Shown: piece by piece, positions 38,301 through 50,140 of the stretch | How positions within the stretch are numbered: the first letter of the stretch is position 1 | How the letters are laid out: each line of letters opens with the position of its first letter | Assembly (NCBI GenBank): GCA_964017155.1 | Contig: OZ024863.1 | Location: 40,268,617-40,332,616 of the forward strand | DNA from: Oasisia sp. SBJ-2009 | Taxonomy: Eukaryota > Annelida > Polychaeta > Sabellida > Siboglinidae | DNA: 64,000 nucleotides | Direction: 5' to 3' | Translations under genes and position numbers: made by a program | The notes under the pieces: model-generated | What the model saw: the letters and a program-made list of their open reading frames with translations, nothing else | Told to the model about the DNA's origin: nothing | Databases searched by the model: none

Positions 38301-38601
38301 AATAGAAACTGTCAGTCTGTTGTTTATGTTTTCAGGCGACCCGTTTCCCAGCAATAAATCAGCCGGTGGTAGTGGCACCAGGCCATCTCTGTGTAATTGC
38401 CAGCGGGTGTCTATTACACCACTGTCACTGAACCCATTCAAGTCTGCCCCAGGTCTGGTGATTCACAATACTCTCTACCAGGCACACCGAGATGACTGTT
38501 GGAGTTCTTGGAAAGTTTCTTTTTATGTTATAACTTCAGCCTTTGGTAACACAATATGAAAATGCTCTTTTGTCGTAGACAGCCGTCTTAATATAGTACA
38601 A
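35338..38601. other. Intron, nothing recognised
   Basis: Unique intronic sequence. A poly-C run sits at 38070-38084. Short open frames (for example 35723-35920 and 37089-37316 minus, 38320-38559 plus) show no domain and lack splice context. Confidence 0.45.
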
Positions 38602-38707
38602 CAGTCACCTCTTTAATACAGCCACTTTACAATTAAGGTCGCCCGGAACTGGACCAAGGTGACCTTTTTAATTGAGAGGTGGTTGTATTAAAGAGGTGAC
38701 TGTATTA
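38602..38707. repeat. Palindromic remnant of a DNA transposon end
   Basis: ACAGTCACCTCTTTAATACA on the left is answered by TGTATTAAAGAGGTGACTGT on the right; an inner copy of the GGTGACC/GGTCGCC type lies between them. It looks like two transposon termini joined with the interior lost. No coding sequence. Confidence 0.65.
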
Positions 38708-39679
38708 CACAGATCTGTGTTGTGTTATCAGATATGTAGTGGTATAAGTAGGTGTGGCATGTCTGGAGCAGAGTGCATACATTCACGAAACAGACTAACA
38801 TAAACATTAAATTTGCTGTTATTTGCCAACATTTTTGGTGCCCCCCTCACCCCCCCTGCAGGTTTATTTGAACTTGCACTGGTGTGTTTGTTGTTGGTTC
38901 TTAAAGACCTGTCATTTATTCTAGATCCTAGTAGTCTGGGTTCCAGGTACAAACACACATACTAACAGTAATATATGTTACTTTCATTTGTATGAACATC
39001 TTGAAAAGTAAGACTATACTAACAATAACTGCCTGTGTATATAACTTGTAACAACTGTCTTTTGCAGTTTGCTTAAATTCAACCAAGTACATAAATTATT
39101 ATTATTTTCTGCACGTCTACCTCATTTCAACAGGCACCCAGCATACATTTATTAGAAAATGTACACAAGATACAGATAGTGCATTCAGATGTTTGACCTT
39201 GTAACTGGTCTGCGTTCATCTGTCAATGCCTCCTGTCCAGATACCCTGGGGCTTACTCATGGAGACACCACGCTGGCAATAAGTTTTTCTGACACTGGCA
39301 TTTCCAGTGAGGCGCACACTGAACAATGTGGCCACTGTTCACACAACAGTTGTCCTGTTTGATGCCTCTGAGAGCCACAACCACAGCCACAAAGTTTTCT
39401 TTGATATTTACCACCTGACTACTTCATCTAGAGCAGAACAATTAACAATTACAATGGCGTACTCATTCTTAGTGATTTACTGCTCATGTTTGCAAAAGTA
39501 ACCGCGTGTGAAAAACTGTATGAATGAAGAGAAAACAGGCGGAAAAACTGAAGCACAAAGGGAGGAGGTTGGTGCAAAAGAAAGTTTCATGGTGACGCTT
39601 AGGATATGCCAGATAACGTGAGCTCAATAGGTAGAACAAATGAAAATTAAACAGCTTACGCAAACAATGGGTTCCCTTC
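38708..39679. other. Intron, nothing recognised
   Basis: No signal beyond short low-complexity C and T runs. Confidence 0.4.
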
Positions 39680-39979
39680 CATAGCTTCATGTAGAGACCC
39701 CTCCACCCATCATTAGGTCGGGTAAAAACGAATATGGACGGGCAGAAATATGGGGTGGACGGGGTAAAAAAATGAAGGAGCAAAAAAAGGTTTTCCAAAA
39801 CCATAGTTATTGTTAGTTATGCCTTGAAAGTGAGTGTAAATGGTGACATATGTGTGTTTGTAGCCCATTTCAGGTCATCAAGCACATCTGAAAGTTTGTA
39901 AACTAGCTTAGCAGTTAACATCCGTGTGTCCACCAAAACATGTGTGACTGTCAATAATTTTATCCTGCATAAAGCCCTG
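39680..39979. mobile_element. hAT-like MITE, copy 3
   Basis: A 300-bp copy with ends CATAGCTTCATGTAGAGACC and CCTGCATAAAGCCCTG. It is flanked by TTCCCTTC (39672-39679) and TTCCCTTG (39980-39987), an 8-bp target duplication with one mismatch. The internal GGACGGG units are fewer than in copy 2. Confidence 0.88.
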
Positions 39980-42762
39980 TTCCCTTGGAGTGGAGTTGGA
40001 CTGTAACTGACAACAGCAAGAAGACAGTTGATGTGTCGAGAATTTGGGAGAACATGACTTAGACGAGGGGAGAATGGAGATTAGAGACAAGTTTCACAGC
40101 AGAGAAATGGGGTCAGTGGTGGGAGAACAAAGTCAAGAACAACAACGTAATTCGGGAACTTCTTACAGATGTGCATACATATTAAAATGTCAAGCACCAA
40201 ATACTGATATAAAAAGAACCGTACATCGATCAGTCACCATGTGAATGCCACCTGTCTGCAAGTGAACTATTACCATCAGCTTTTTACAAACTCATTTTTA
40301 AGGCAGTACGCAGTAATGTGAGGGGTGGATGGAAATTTCAAGCTAGATAGAAATCTTCACCGAACAATAAGATGGGAAAGAAACATTCTGGGCCTCGGTC
40401 TGCAATTACCTGATACGCATCAGGTAATGCCGCTCAAAATGTCAACTATAAGTGATACAACAGGGCGGTGAGGTAGGAATCTAGCAGAGTTCATCTAGTA
40501 CCCAGCAAGTCTAATGAAACAACTCGGTCAATTCAACAGGTAACCCATATCAAAGAAAAGGGAATCCAAACACCTGAGACGTTGGTGGAAATAGTCACCC
40601 TGGAAGGGGTTTAAAATTTATGAATGACAAATATATAATTAATATCATAATATCATTTCAGTTTGCTTGAGAACAATTCAGCTTTGCAGCAGGTATTATG
40701 GAGCCTGTTCTGACCTGTATACAATCACGTGTACTTGTCATGGCTGAACTGATGCAATGTGAACAAAATTACACAAGCTTTGAAACAGCAGTCTGATATT
40801 TTACCCACATACCTACAGCACCCCCCCCCCCCACCTGTTAGAAACCAGAAATGTTGAAATTTGTAAACGGTCCAGTTTCTCAATGAGAACTGGTTTCCAG
40901 CTCGGGGCTAGAATGGCATTCATTCATTCGTTCATTCATTCAAAGTCACCTATGTGCTGAATGAATGAACGTATCGTATCGCGCAATACAATATTCCCCC
41001 TATCTTGAAAAATCTGCCTTTCATTCTATATTATTACCCTTTACTACGGCTGGTGAATTGGCACAAGGCTTACATTTAAGACTCAGAGCCACCCACACGG
41101 GCTGACATTTGTCAATCGCTGTTTGGATACGTACTGTAGACTTATGCTGCAGGCCTACCAGTAATGCTGCTAAGTCGTCAACAACTTACAAGTCTCAAAG
41201 TTTGATCAATTCTCATCATTTTGTTCACTAAAATTATAAACAACTGCTTGTTAAAATGGGAACAACTATTTAATTAAAGGCAACATTTCTTATTTTCTTC
41301 TTGGGTAGTTAGTTAGTTGGTCAACTGTTATCAAAGCAACATGACAGGTCTGTAATATGTAGGAGAGTCAGGGTTGCTTTTTTTGCGCTTCTGAGCGGAA
41401 TTATATTTCAGATTTATGGTGCTTTACAAATAATAATTATTACTAAATTACTAAATATTATAAATTGTTATTATAATGACTGCATCAGATACATGACATT
41501 TGTATAAACAGCTTACAACAACTGTTATGTTTACAACAAAATAGAATTGTCTACATAAACCAACAAGAATTACTGACAAGTTACCGGGCCTGTTACCCTC
41601 AAAGTAAAATAAAAATGTTCTTCATGTAATTGTTCATACCGAAAAGAAAAAAATTGCAATTTACTCAACATACATGCCAAGAAATACGCAGCACCCCGTG
41701 TTGTGGTCTACAGTACATTAATGGTGAAGTTCTCAGAAGCAAACGCTGCCACAGAAATGAAAAGAACAATGTTACTAGAATTCCCACTGTTCTGCCTGTG
41801 GCAGTATAAGCAAGGACGCAACAAGAAGGAAACTTTTTCCACGTAGGTTGGTCGGTAAACACTTGGGCAGAAAAACAGCAAGGCGAAAATGCCTCAGACT
41901 CCAGATTTTGTTCCAAGTTTCCAACTGCAGATAGACGAAAGCAAACACCAAGATTCTTGAGTTTTTGCGCAAACAAGTGCTACTTACAGAAAGTACTAAG
42001 GCTCTGTCGAGACTGCTACGAAAGTACTATCATAACATGTAAACTGATCTACGTTATCTGCGCTGGATTCTGTACTGTTTATTAGAGAGGAATGCTACAC
42101 ACTGTTCACATTGTGAGTGTACAGGTGTACCGTAGAAAAACACCAGATAAACACATGATATCTTAACACAAACTTCACGGGACTTAAAAGCAGATTTACT
42201 ATTAAGTCAACCGGGCTAACAAACCCTACCATGAAACATCCTGGATGTGATAGATAATAAAACGTGCTCAGATAACAGGACGGAATTATGTTGACGAAAC
42301 CTAATACTCCTAATATGGCAGCGGCTTGCTGGAAATCTCAAAACAAAACCGATCACTGTGTGCAGCTTTTATCAGTGGATCAGAATCAATGAACCGTGAC
42401 CTACACCTGCCCCCAGCCACTGCACTATCTACCCCATAATGCTATCACCCCGCCATCTTGTGCATACCTGTGAAGCTTTGCCCATGTCAAAATTGGCAAA
42501 TCATTCTAAATAGTAAACACACACCTCTGGTATCACACCTGATAGTATATTTCTTTAAAAAAATACTTTCACACCATCTAGTAAATAAATGTAAACGTTT
42601 TCACTGAGGGTATGAGAGAAAAATTACAATACATGATATTTGAGGGACGAAACGAAAGACAATGCAATAATCAGACATACAGTGTATATTCCCGTTGTTT
42701 GTCGTACATTGTACACGTTATTCACATAAAACACCTTCAGATGACACCTGTGACGAACTTAC
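39980..42762. other. Intron, nothing recognised
   Basis: Upstream part (in transcript sense) of the 17.5-kb CH1 intron. Contains a poly-C run (40820-40832), short ATTC repeats (40917-40942) and a minus frame at 41665-41976 without any family resemblance. Confidence 0.45.
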
Positions 42763-42824
42763 CTTGATGAGATGTTTATTCATCCATTTTGTGAATGTTT
42801 TCTTCTGCACTGCATCGCGTTCAT
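42763..42824 (-). CDS. MACF1: Spectraplakin CH1 exon, N-terminal part (62 bp)
   Basis: With the G from a preceding first exon it reads DERDAVQKKTFTKWMNKHLI plus K, the hallmark start of the plakin/spectraplakin CH1 domain (KKTFTKW is near-invariant and part of the first actin-binding site). The acceptor is ggttacag|AT and the donor AAG|gtaagt; the exon enters in phase 1 and leaves in phase 0. The 62-bp length matches the plakin exon pattern as I know it. Both candidate upstream first exons (45195-45285 and 55157-55286) end with the G needed to complete the Asp codon. Confidence 0.98.
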
Positions 42825-43283
42825 CTGTAACCAAACCAACCAACTTTACCAGATACATCAAGTAACAAACATAGATATATTTAATTATAAAATCAGTAAT
42901 TTGGGAAGCCTTGACAAAAAAACATGATTTGATAACGTTATTGGCCACGCCATGGGAATGGAATATGTGTACATTAATAAAGTCACTAAATTGAGTTTCA
43001 TCACAGGGACAGTTGTTATAGAAAATTGAAACTGAAGGAAAACTTACTTTGACTGAGTGAGCATTGTCCCGGTAGATGGACTGCATATTATTTAGGGAAA
43101 CCAAACTTTTGAGGGTTTCACTCTGGTTCAGGGTTCCTGCAGATTTTAGGGCTTGCATGTGTTTTGAGCTAAGTCGTCCAACCATCACCCAGCTGGATAC
43201 ATACTTTTTTATTTAATTTGAAACAGCCCAGTTGCGATCACTGAACAACGTAGCTGAGTGCAATTGGGACTCTGGGAGGGAAG
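42825..43283. other. Intron, nothing recognised
   Basis: Short intron segment between the 62-bp exon and the MITE copy 4; the open minus frame that runs through the exon continues here but is not coding. Confidence 0.5.
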
Positions 43284-43542
43284 TATAGCTTTAGGTTTTA
43301 TGTAGAGACCCATCCACCCATCCACCCATCATTTGGACGGGTAAAAACGAATATGGATGGGTAGAAATATGGGTGGACGGGTGAAAAATGAAACAGCAAA
43401 AAAAGTCTTCCAAAGTGTGTTTGTAGCCCATTTATTTCAGGTCATCAGGCACATTTGAAAGTTTGTAAACTAGCTTAACAGTTAACATGTGTCCACCAAA
43501 ACATGTGTGACTGGCAATCATTTTATCCTGCATAAAGCCATG
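43284..43542. mobile_element. hAT-like MITE, copy 4
   Basis: A 259-bp, internally shortened copy with a left end TATAGCTTTAGGTTTTATG (small insertion in the terminus) and right end CCTGCATAAAGCCATG. Flanks GAGGGAAG (43276-43283) and GAAGGAAG (43543-43550) form an 8-bp target duplication with one mismatch. Confidence 0.85.
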
Positions 43543-44216
43543 GAAGGAAGTCATGATTGAGGTACTTACAGAAGCTCTATAGTACCCCATAACACTAGTC
43601 TAACTATATTCAAATACAGGGTTCAGCAGTCCTACACCTTCGTAAAATAACAAACGTTTCAGACATATAAGTGGATAGACATAATATAATGTTGTATTCA
43701 TCTGTGCACATTGATTTATACAGTGTTACATCATGGTGTCAAATGATATCACCCTGTCAGACATAACACCACAACATGACTCACTGTCACCGCAATCCAC
43801 TGACTGAGGTGTGAGGGTGGCCTCACACAGAAGTTGTCACCCCACCCTAATCAGTGGGGTATATACCCTGTAACCAGGTCAAGCAAATGCACACTAAATC
43901 TACACCCCCAAGACTAGGGCACACATGTTAAGACCCCCTTTTGTTTGCCTGGGGATGTGCTGACTGTTATCTAAGTTCATGCTGCTTCTAGTTGACAACA
44001 TGAACCACCACAATATAGGGTATTGCCCCTGAGGAGATGGCAAGGCCACGACCATAATTATACACGATTCCAATAAAGGTCACAATTCACAATCTAATTT
44101 GGAATTCTGCAGGAACAGAACATTCAGTGAGTGATCTACCTCTCCAAATCTAAGTCCTCAAAGTGTACTCTATCTGTGTCAAAACTGTTAGCCCATCCAA
44201 TCAGAGATAAAGTCCC
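43543..44216. other. Intron, nothing recognised
   Basis: Unique sequence between two MITEs. Confidence 0.4.
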
Positions 44217-44626
44217 GGTACCTTTGCAGTTTAGGCCCGCACCTCGAAAATAACATCAAAATGTTCACCTACGATGACCAAACTTCGCATGGTGTATCTA
44301 CTACACCTGTACTACGCGTATAGACTTGTCACATGATCAAAACATAGTAATTAATGCCTGAAATCGATGAAAATGTGTACGTAAATAATGCGGTTTCCTC
44401 GTCGAGTCACTACTGTCACAGTGAACTCCGTCAGGTGGCGCCGAGGAAAGCGCGTTATTTACGTACACATTTTGATCGATTTCAGGCATTAATTATTATT
44501 TTATGATCACGTGACAAGTGCATACGCGTAGTACAGGTATAGTAGATACACCATGCGAAGTTTGGTCATCGTAGGTGAACATTTTGATGGTTTTTTCGAG
44601 GTGCGGGCCTAAACTGCAAAAGTACC
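44217..44626. mobile_element. 410-bp palindromic MITE with GC-rich core and perfect 8-bp target duplication
   Basis: The ends are GGTACCTTTGCAGTTTAGGC and, inverted, GGTACTTTTGCAGTTTAGGC. The perfect duplication AAAGTCCC lies at 44209-44216 and 44627-44634. Arms of about 180 bp are near-complementary (they share CCATGCGAAGTTTGGTCATC and ATTTACGTACACATTTT) around a core of about 60 bp rich in CpG (44396-44455). An 8-bp duplication suggests hAT, but the ends differ from the other MITE family. The high arm identity implies a fairly young insertion. Confidence 0.9.
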
Positions 44627-45194
44627 AAAGTCCCTGGGGTGTATTGGATTCCCCCTCTCCTCTGGGAAACAGTTTCATGTTACATCAAAAGTTTACTGCT
44701 TACTGTCAATTAAACATTATCTTCCCACAACGAGATCTAATGAATGGCACCACTATCATGAATGTCTGCTTAATATATTGGCATTATTAAAATTATTATC
44801 AAACACAACCTGAGACCACCTGGGGATCAGGTGAGTGCGGCTCACAACTAACTTTTGTTCTGCTAATGCCTGTAATTACTGAGTCATTAAGCTCTAGCAA
44901 CTGCATTCAACAGTGCTAATTGCTGCGCAGACCTTTGGTCAACTCTTGCAGTTAATCACATGTAATCTGTTTTCACACTCCACAGATCAAGACAATTCAA
45001 ACCACCTCAGCCTCTGAACATTACTCAAGTTGCAATCTGTGTACCACCCTACATAAATAACACCCTTTAAATGGGAAGACCTGCCAGACCTGTGTAACCT
45101 TATTTACCAGACAGGATCACAGCTCCAGGCTAGACCTAGGCATGGTAAGACACCCTCACTAGGGTGTAGTAGCCCTAGACAGGGGTAGCAGTAC
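44627..45194. other. Intron, nothing recognised
   Basis: Sequence between the palindromic MITE and the donor of the 45195-45285 first exon; no signal seen. Confidence 0.4.
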
Positions 45195-45285
45195 CTGATT
45201 CCTTGCGTCTGTTGTCCTCGTAGAAAGCTGACAACTCGAGCCTGTCCTCCGTCATCGAAGACGTTGATGCCCTATCTGTGTACAT
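45195..45285 (-). CDS. MACF1: Spectraplakin alternative first exon B (phase 1)
   Basis: A minus-strand ATG at 45285 opens 30 codons, MYTDRASTSSMTEDRLELSA then FYEDNRRKES, plus one G, directly before a donor (TCAG|gtactg). The trailing G joins the 62-bp exon to give ...KES-DERDAVQKKTF, so the frame is exactly right. An in-frame TAA lies upstream and this is the first Met after it. Short, charged, Ser-rich leaders ending just before DERD are typical of alternative spectraplakin N-termini. The donor has C at +4 (gtactg), slightly unusual. The upstream 45286-45850 is richer in G+C, as for a promoter. Confidence 0.8.
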
Positions 45286-45850
45286 AGCTTCACAGGAAGT
45301 GTCCTCACAGTAGAACGCTACGTGAAATCTTGGCCGTACTTATCTCACGCAGGACACCATAGCAGTAGCCACCTGCTGTCCGTTGCTGTCCACTCTCTGA
45401 ACACCGTCCACCACTGGCACCGTCCAGTCTTGGCCACGCGACAGTCTCCACGGTAAACTTTCACAACAAAGTGTTAGCTAACTCCATGTATGCACACACA
45501 CACGCGTACACAGACATGCACGTACACAGACAGGCAGCCGGTGTGCCTCCAATGGCAGCCAGCAGTGAGTGCACAATACAGGCAACTTGAGAGCCAGCGC
45601 TAAATATAGCACACAGACTCTGTGTGTGTGTGTGTCAGTGTTAGTGTCAGCGTGTAGAGCAGGAGCTCTGTGGTGTGGCCTGGAGCCTCAGTCAGGGCTG
45701 TCTGTGTGCCCGGTCACTCAGGCGTGTCCACCAGTCATCACTGTCTGGTCAGTCACCGCCCACCACTTCGTCTCAGGTCAGCAGGCGAGTGTCGGCACAG
45801 TGCTGACCTCTGGTGACTATTGCAGCAGTTACAAGAGGTAAACAGAACAT
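45286..45850 (-). promoter_or_regulatory. Putative promoter/5'UTR of first exon B
   Basis: Sequence upstream of the 45285 start has higher G+C than the surrounding intron, with CpGs around 45330-45460 and a short TG repeat at 45622-45634. No TATA box close to a plausible start was identified. The call rests on its position upstream of a well-supported first exon. Confidence 0.35.
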
Positions 45851-46929
45851 GAAGGGGGGGAATAGACGTACTGCCGACTCAGATCAGAATGGACATGATG
45901 TCATACTAATATGGACCTGTCACCCAGTGGAAGGGACTGTAGATGGGGAGAACTAGAAAATACACATCTGATCATCACTGTCAATGAACAATTTTATCAC
46001 AGTCTTGATGTGTTTTTTAAATTCCATTTTTTTCTAAAACATGACTTCACTGCAGTGTTGAAACTGCTACTGTCCTGTGGCCTCAATGACCGCAGTGGTC
46101 ACCCCCACAATGACCACAACAACATGCAGATTTTCTTGGCATTGCTTTGTTTATGTATGCGGAACGTTTTTCATAAATGTTAGTCACAATTCCTATAAAA
46201 AGATGACACACATCCTTCTAGGTGAAGTGCACAAACTATGAACTGGTAGAATGTCAGATGCAGCAAAATTTATGGTGAGTCTGTGACACAAATAACTCTG
46301 TACTCAAATATCACAGTGCTCCACTGTGAGTAGTCAGTCATCTACACTGAACTGCCACAACACAAGTCATGGAGCAGACCTTGCACAGTGGTGACACCTA
46401 GCGATCAGTGTGATAAACAGTTTCCTCAAAGCTAGAATAATAATGTGCACTTCAACATTCATAACAAATCATGTGTAAGAAGTTCTTACGCATAATCTGT
46501 TATGAATGTTGAAGAACTAATAAGCAGTGTTGTCGAATAGATGATTGGATCGCCTTGTAAAACAAACAAACAAACAAACAAACAAACAAACAAACAAACA
46601 AACAAACAAACAAACAAACCCCATGCATCACTTAAATCAAATAATGCTAATCAAATGTTTATCCTCCAGCAAGCGTACATTTCTAGCAAAAGATATGACG
46701 TAAGATAACCGTGATGAAATAACCACCAATGAATTGTTTTGAGTAATTTCTAATAAATTGTAGGCATCCTTACTGGACAGGGTCTCAGATGATTCTATGA
46801 CAAGTCTAGTTTGAGTCATGTTGACGATGCAATGGATTATCTGAGGCAAAATCTTTAGGTTCACAAACATTGATTAATTGACCTCTCCTAACCTGTGTAA
46901 CTGTATGAGCTAACAGGAGACTGCTGTGG
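45851..46929. other. Intron with a perfect small palindrome and a CAAA repeat
   Basis: 46451-46514 is a hairpin (TTCAACATTCATAACA... answered by TGTTATGAATGTTGAA) of MITE-remnant type. 46560-46619 is a (CAAA)n repeat of about 15 units. Otherwise unremarkable. Confidence 0.6.
46451..46514. repeat. Short hairpin (about 64 bp)
   Basis: CAACATTCATAACA on the left pairs with TGTTATGAATGTTG on the right; the inner segment GTAAGAAGTTCTTAC is also self-complementary. Probably a tiny foldback remnant. Confidence 0.7.
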
Positions 46930-48190
46930 GTCTGGCAGGATGTGTGGAGACTGCAGACTGACAGAGGATGTGGAGGACACAGTGGACATTGGGACATGGT
47001 GAGGTGACATGGAGGTGACAGAGGTTGTGGAGGACACAATGGACATGGGGACATGGTGAGGTGACATGGAGGTGACAGAGATTGTGGAGGACACAATGGA
47101 CATGGGGACATGGTGAGGTGACATGGAGGTGACAGAGGTTGTGGAGGACACAATGGACATGGGGACATGGTTAGGTGACATGGAGGTGACAGAGGTTGTG
47201 GAGGACACAATGGACATGGGGACATGGTGAGGTGACATGGAGGTGACAGAGGTTGTGGAGGACACAATGGACATGGGGACATGGGGATATGGTTAGGTGA
47301 CATGGAGGTGACAGAGGTTGTGGAGGACACAATGGACATGGGGACATGGTGAGGTGACATGGAGGTGACAGAGATTGTGGAGGACACAATGGACATGGGG
47401 ACATGGTGAGGTGACATGGAGGTGACAGCGGTTGTGGAGGAGGACACAATGGACATGGGGACATGGTGAGGTGACATGGAGGTGACAGAGATTGTGGAGG
47501 ACACAATGGACATGGGGACATGGTGAGGTGACATGGAGGTGACAGAGATTGTGGAGGACACAATGGACATGGGGACATGGTGAGGTGACATGGAGGTGAC
47601 AGAGATTGTGGAGGACACAATGGACATGGGGACATGGTGAGGTGACATGGAGGTGACAGAGGTTGTGGAGGACACAATGGACATGGGGACATGGTTAGGT
47701 GACATGGAGGTGACAGAGGTTGTGGAGGACACAATGGACATGGGGACATGGTGAGGTGACATGGAGGTGACAGAGGTTGTGGAGGACACAGTGGACATTG
47801 GGACATGGTGAGGTGACATGGAGGTGACAGAGGTTGTGGAGGAGGACACAATGGACATGGGGACATGGTGAGATGACATGTCGGGGGTGACAGAGATTGT
47901 GGAGGACACAATGGACATGGGGACATGGTGAGGTGACATGGAGGTGACAGAGGTTGTGGAGGACACAATGGACATGGGGACATGGTAGGGAGAGACGTGG
48001 AGGTGACAGGAGTTGAGGAGAACACAACAGAGAGGGAGTCATTGTGAGAAGAGACATGGAGGTGACAGATTGTAGAGGACACAATAGTGTTATGGTAGGG
48101 AGAGACATGGAGGTGACAGAGTTGTGGAAGAGGATGTATGCAATAGACAGGCTGTCGTGATGAGATGATGTGGAGGTGACAGAGGTCGTG
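46930..48190. repeat. 57-bp minisatellite, about 22 units
   Basis: Units of 57 bp (19 codons) contain GAGGTGACATGGAGGTGACA and GAGGACACAATGGACATGGG. Because the unit length is a multiple of three and has no stops on the minus strand, long frames are open in all minus frames; one reads repeats of MSIVSSTTSVTSMSPHHVP for 389 codons. It lies in the intron between first exons A and B, on the transcribed strand. Units at the right end (after about 47980) are more diverged. I treat it as non-coding. Confidence 0.93.
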
Positions 48191-49587
48191 GAGAAAGAGA
48201 CGATTATATATGTTGCTATTTCACATGTCGCCGTATTGTGCATTGTATTACTACTAATTGCATGTATTTTAAACAAATGCATTGTATTCCAGCAAGTCAG
48301 CCCAGTAACCCTTTCTTGGCCTTGGGGGCAGTACGTTTTCAAATCTACTACTCCCCTGGGCCAATGCATAAGAAAATACAATGTGACAGCCTGATGCAGC
48401 CAAATATAATCACACTGTCTGGCAAACAAGGAGACAACTAATTAGCATTAAGTTCATGCATGCATAACAAATTGGGAACAGTCTCATTCATCTGTCAGTT
48501 ACATTACATGACTCACCAAGCTCCACGAGACAGCTCTACCATCATGGGCAGCATACAGCCCAGACTGTCTGGCTCATCTCTCCCCCCCCCCTCCCCCTCC
48601 CCCTCTCCTACCATTTGTCCATCTCTTCTTCCCCCTTTCTCTCCCTACACCCTGTCTCCCCCACTCTTTCTTATGGGCTTTCTTACGGCCGTCTGAAACT
48701 GACCTATCAACAACTACACATAATGGTGTTTGCAATAGAGCATCATATGAATACTCTCCCAGTGATACACCAACACATCACATGAAATGTAGACCCTGAG
48801 GACAAATCTATTATATATATGATTCAGTTGTTATACTACTCCGACATATTGTAATTACAAACCTGCTAGGGTTAGCTAGTAAGCCATCACACACACACGC
48901 ACACATACACACAGAAAATATATATTAATTACAACATTTTAAATATTGGTCGCTAATATCAAAGGGCAGGTCCATATTTTTCTATAAAATTCAGATCCAC
49001 AGGTCACAATTCACCTGGGTCAAAATCTCACCTGACAAGCGTCATGTAACGTATGTTTCCGTCAGACACTTGTGATTAAATGTTATCTTATTGTCTGTTT
49101 TTGTTTTATTCCACAACTCTTACCTAGTTAGCATATAGACACTAGACAGTTATCACTCATGCACCCAATCATGGCTAGTCTGATTAGACTGGTCCTCTAA
49201 AAATGGACTAGTTCAATCACCAAAACCACTTGCCCATCTCTGACACACCCTGGCCTTGTATCTGTCACAGCCAGTGATTCACCAGAGTGTTTCACCGTGT
49301 GTTCGCTGGTGGTCCATGCCTTACACATGTTGAGGTAATCAGCCATGCAAAACTACAGGATGCAACATTGGATCGACATGAACGTATTCAGCAGCATTCT
49401 ATTATCAGACTAGTCTATGTGTATATTATTGTGGCTAGAATGTTGTGGTCTTATGAAGTTTTGAGCATTCAACTTGTCCACCTTTTTCAGAACATTAACA
49501 TTTTGATCACCAAACTGAACTATTTCACTGGTAATGGGGTGGTTACTGCAGGGTGCATGTCACCCTTAGTTGTTCTTTTACAGTGCT
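48191..49587. other. Intron, nothing recognised
   Basis: Includes a pyrimidine-rich tract (48580-48665) and a short CA patch (48890-48912). No exon or mobile element recognised. Confidence 0.45.
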
Positions 49588-50140
49588 GAGGAAGTACTGC
49601 ATGTATTACATGTTGCTGAGTGAAATTACATTTTGGAAAGTTTTCTCCAGCAATGAGGAAGTATTACATGTTGCTGAGCGAAATTAAATTTTGGAAGGTT
49701 TTCTCCAGTAACGAAGAAGTACTGCATGTATTACATGTTGCTGAGTGAAATTATATTTTGGAAGGTTTTCTCCAGTAACGAGGAAGTACTGCATGTATTA
49801 CATGTTGCTGAGCGAAATTATAGTGTGGAAGGTTTTCTCCAGTAATGAGGAAGTACTGCATGTATTACATGTTGCTGAGTGAAATTATACTTTAGGAGGT
49901 TTACTCCAAGCATGAGGAAGTACTGCATGTATTACATGTTGCTGAGTGAAATTATACTTTAGGAGGTTTACTCCAAGCATGAGGAAGTACTGCATGTATT
50001 ACATGTTGCTGAGCGAAATTATATTTTGGAAGGTTTTCTCCAGGCCTGAGGAAGTCCTGCGTGTATTACATGTTGCTGAGTGCAACTAAATGTTGAAAAG
50101 TTTTCTCCAGCCATGAGGACATACTGCCTGTATTACATAG
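49588..50140. repeat. 67-bp tandem repeat, about 8 units
   Basis: Units start GAGGAAGTACTGCATGTATT, pass through ACATGTTGCTGAGTGAAATT and end with TTTTCTCCAGTAAT. Copy two lacks about 8 bp; later copies differ mainly in the TTTTGGAAGG/TTTAGGAGG stretch. The copies are moderately diverged, suggesting an older array than the 25-bp ones. Confidence 0.93.

Noticed and set aside
41665..41976. 103-codon minus frame in the large intron
   Set aside because: Composition is intron-like, with no domain, no phase-matched splice sites and no neighbouring exon.
46806..47975. 389-codon minus frame as a real mucin-like gene
   Set aside because: The 57-bp unit leaves all minus frames open, there is no signal peptide or unique flanking domain, and the Met starts are inside repeats.
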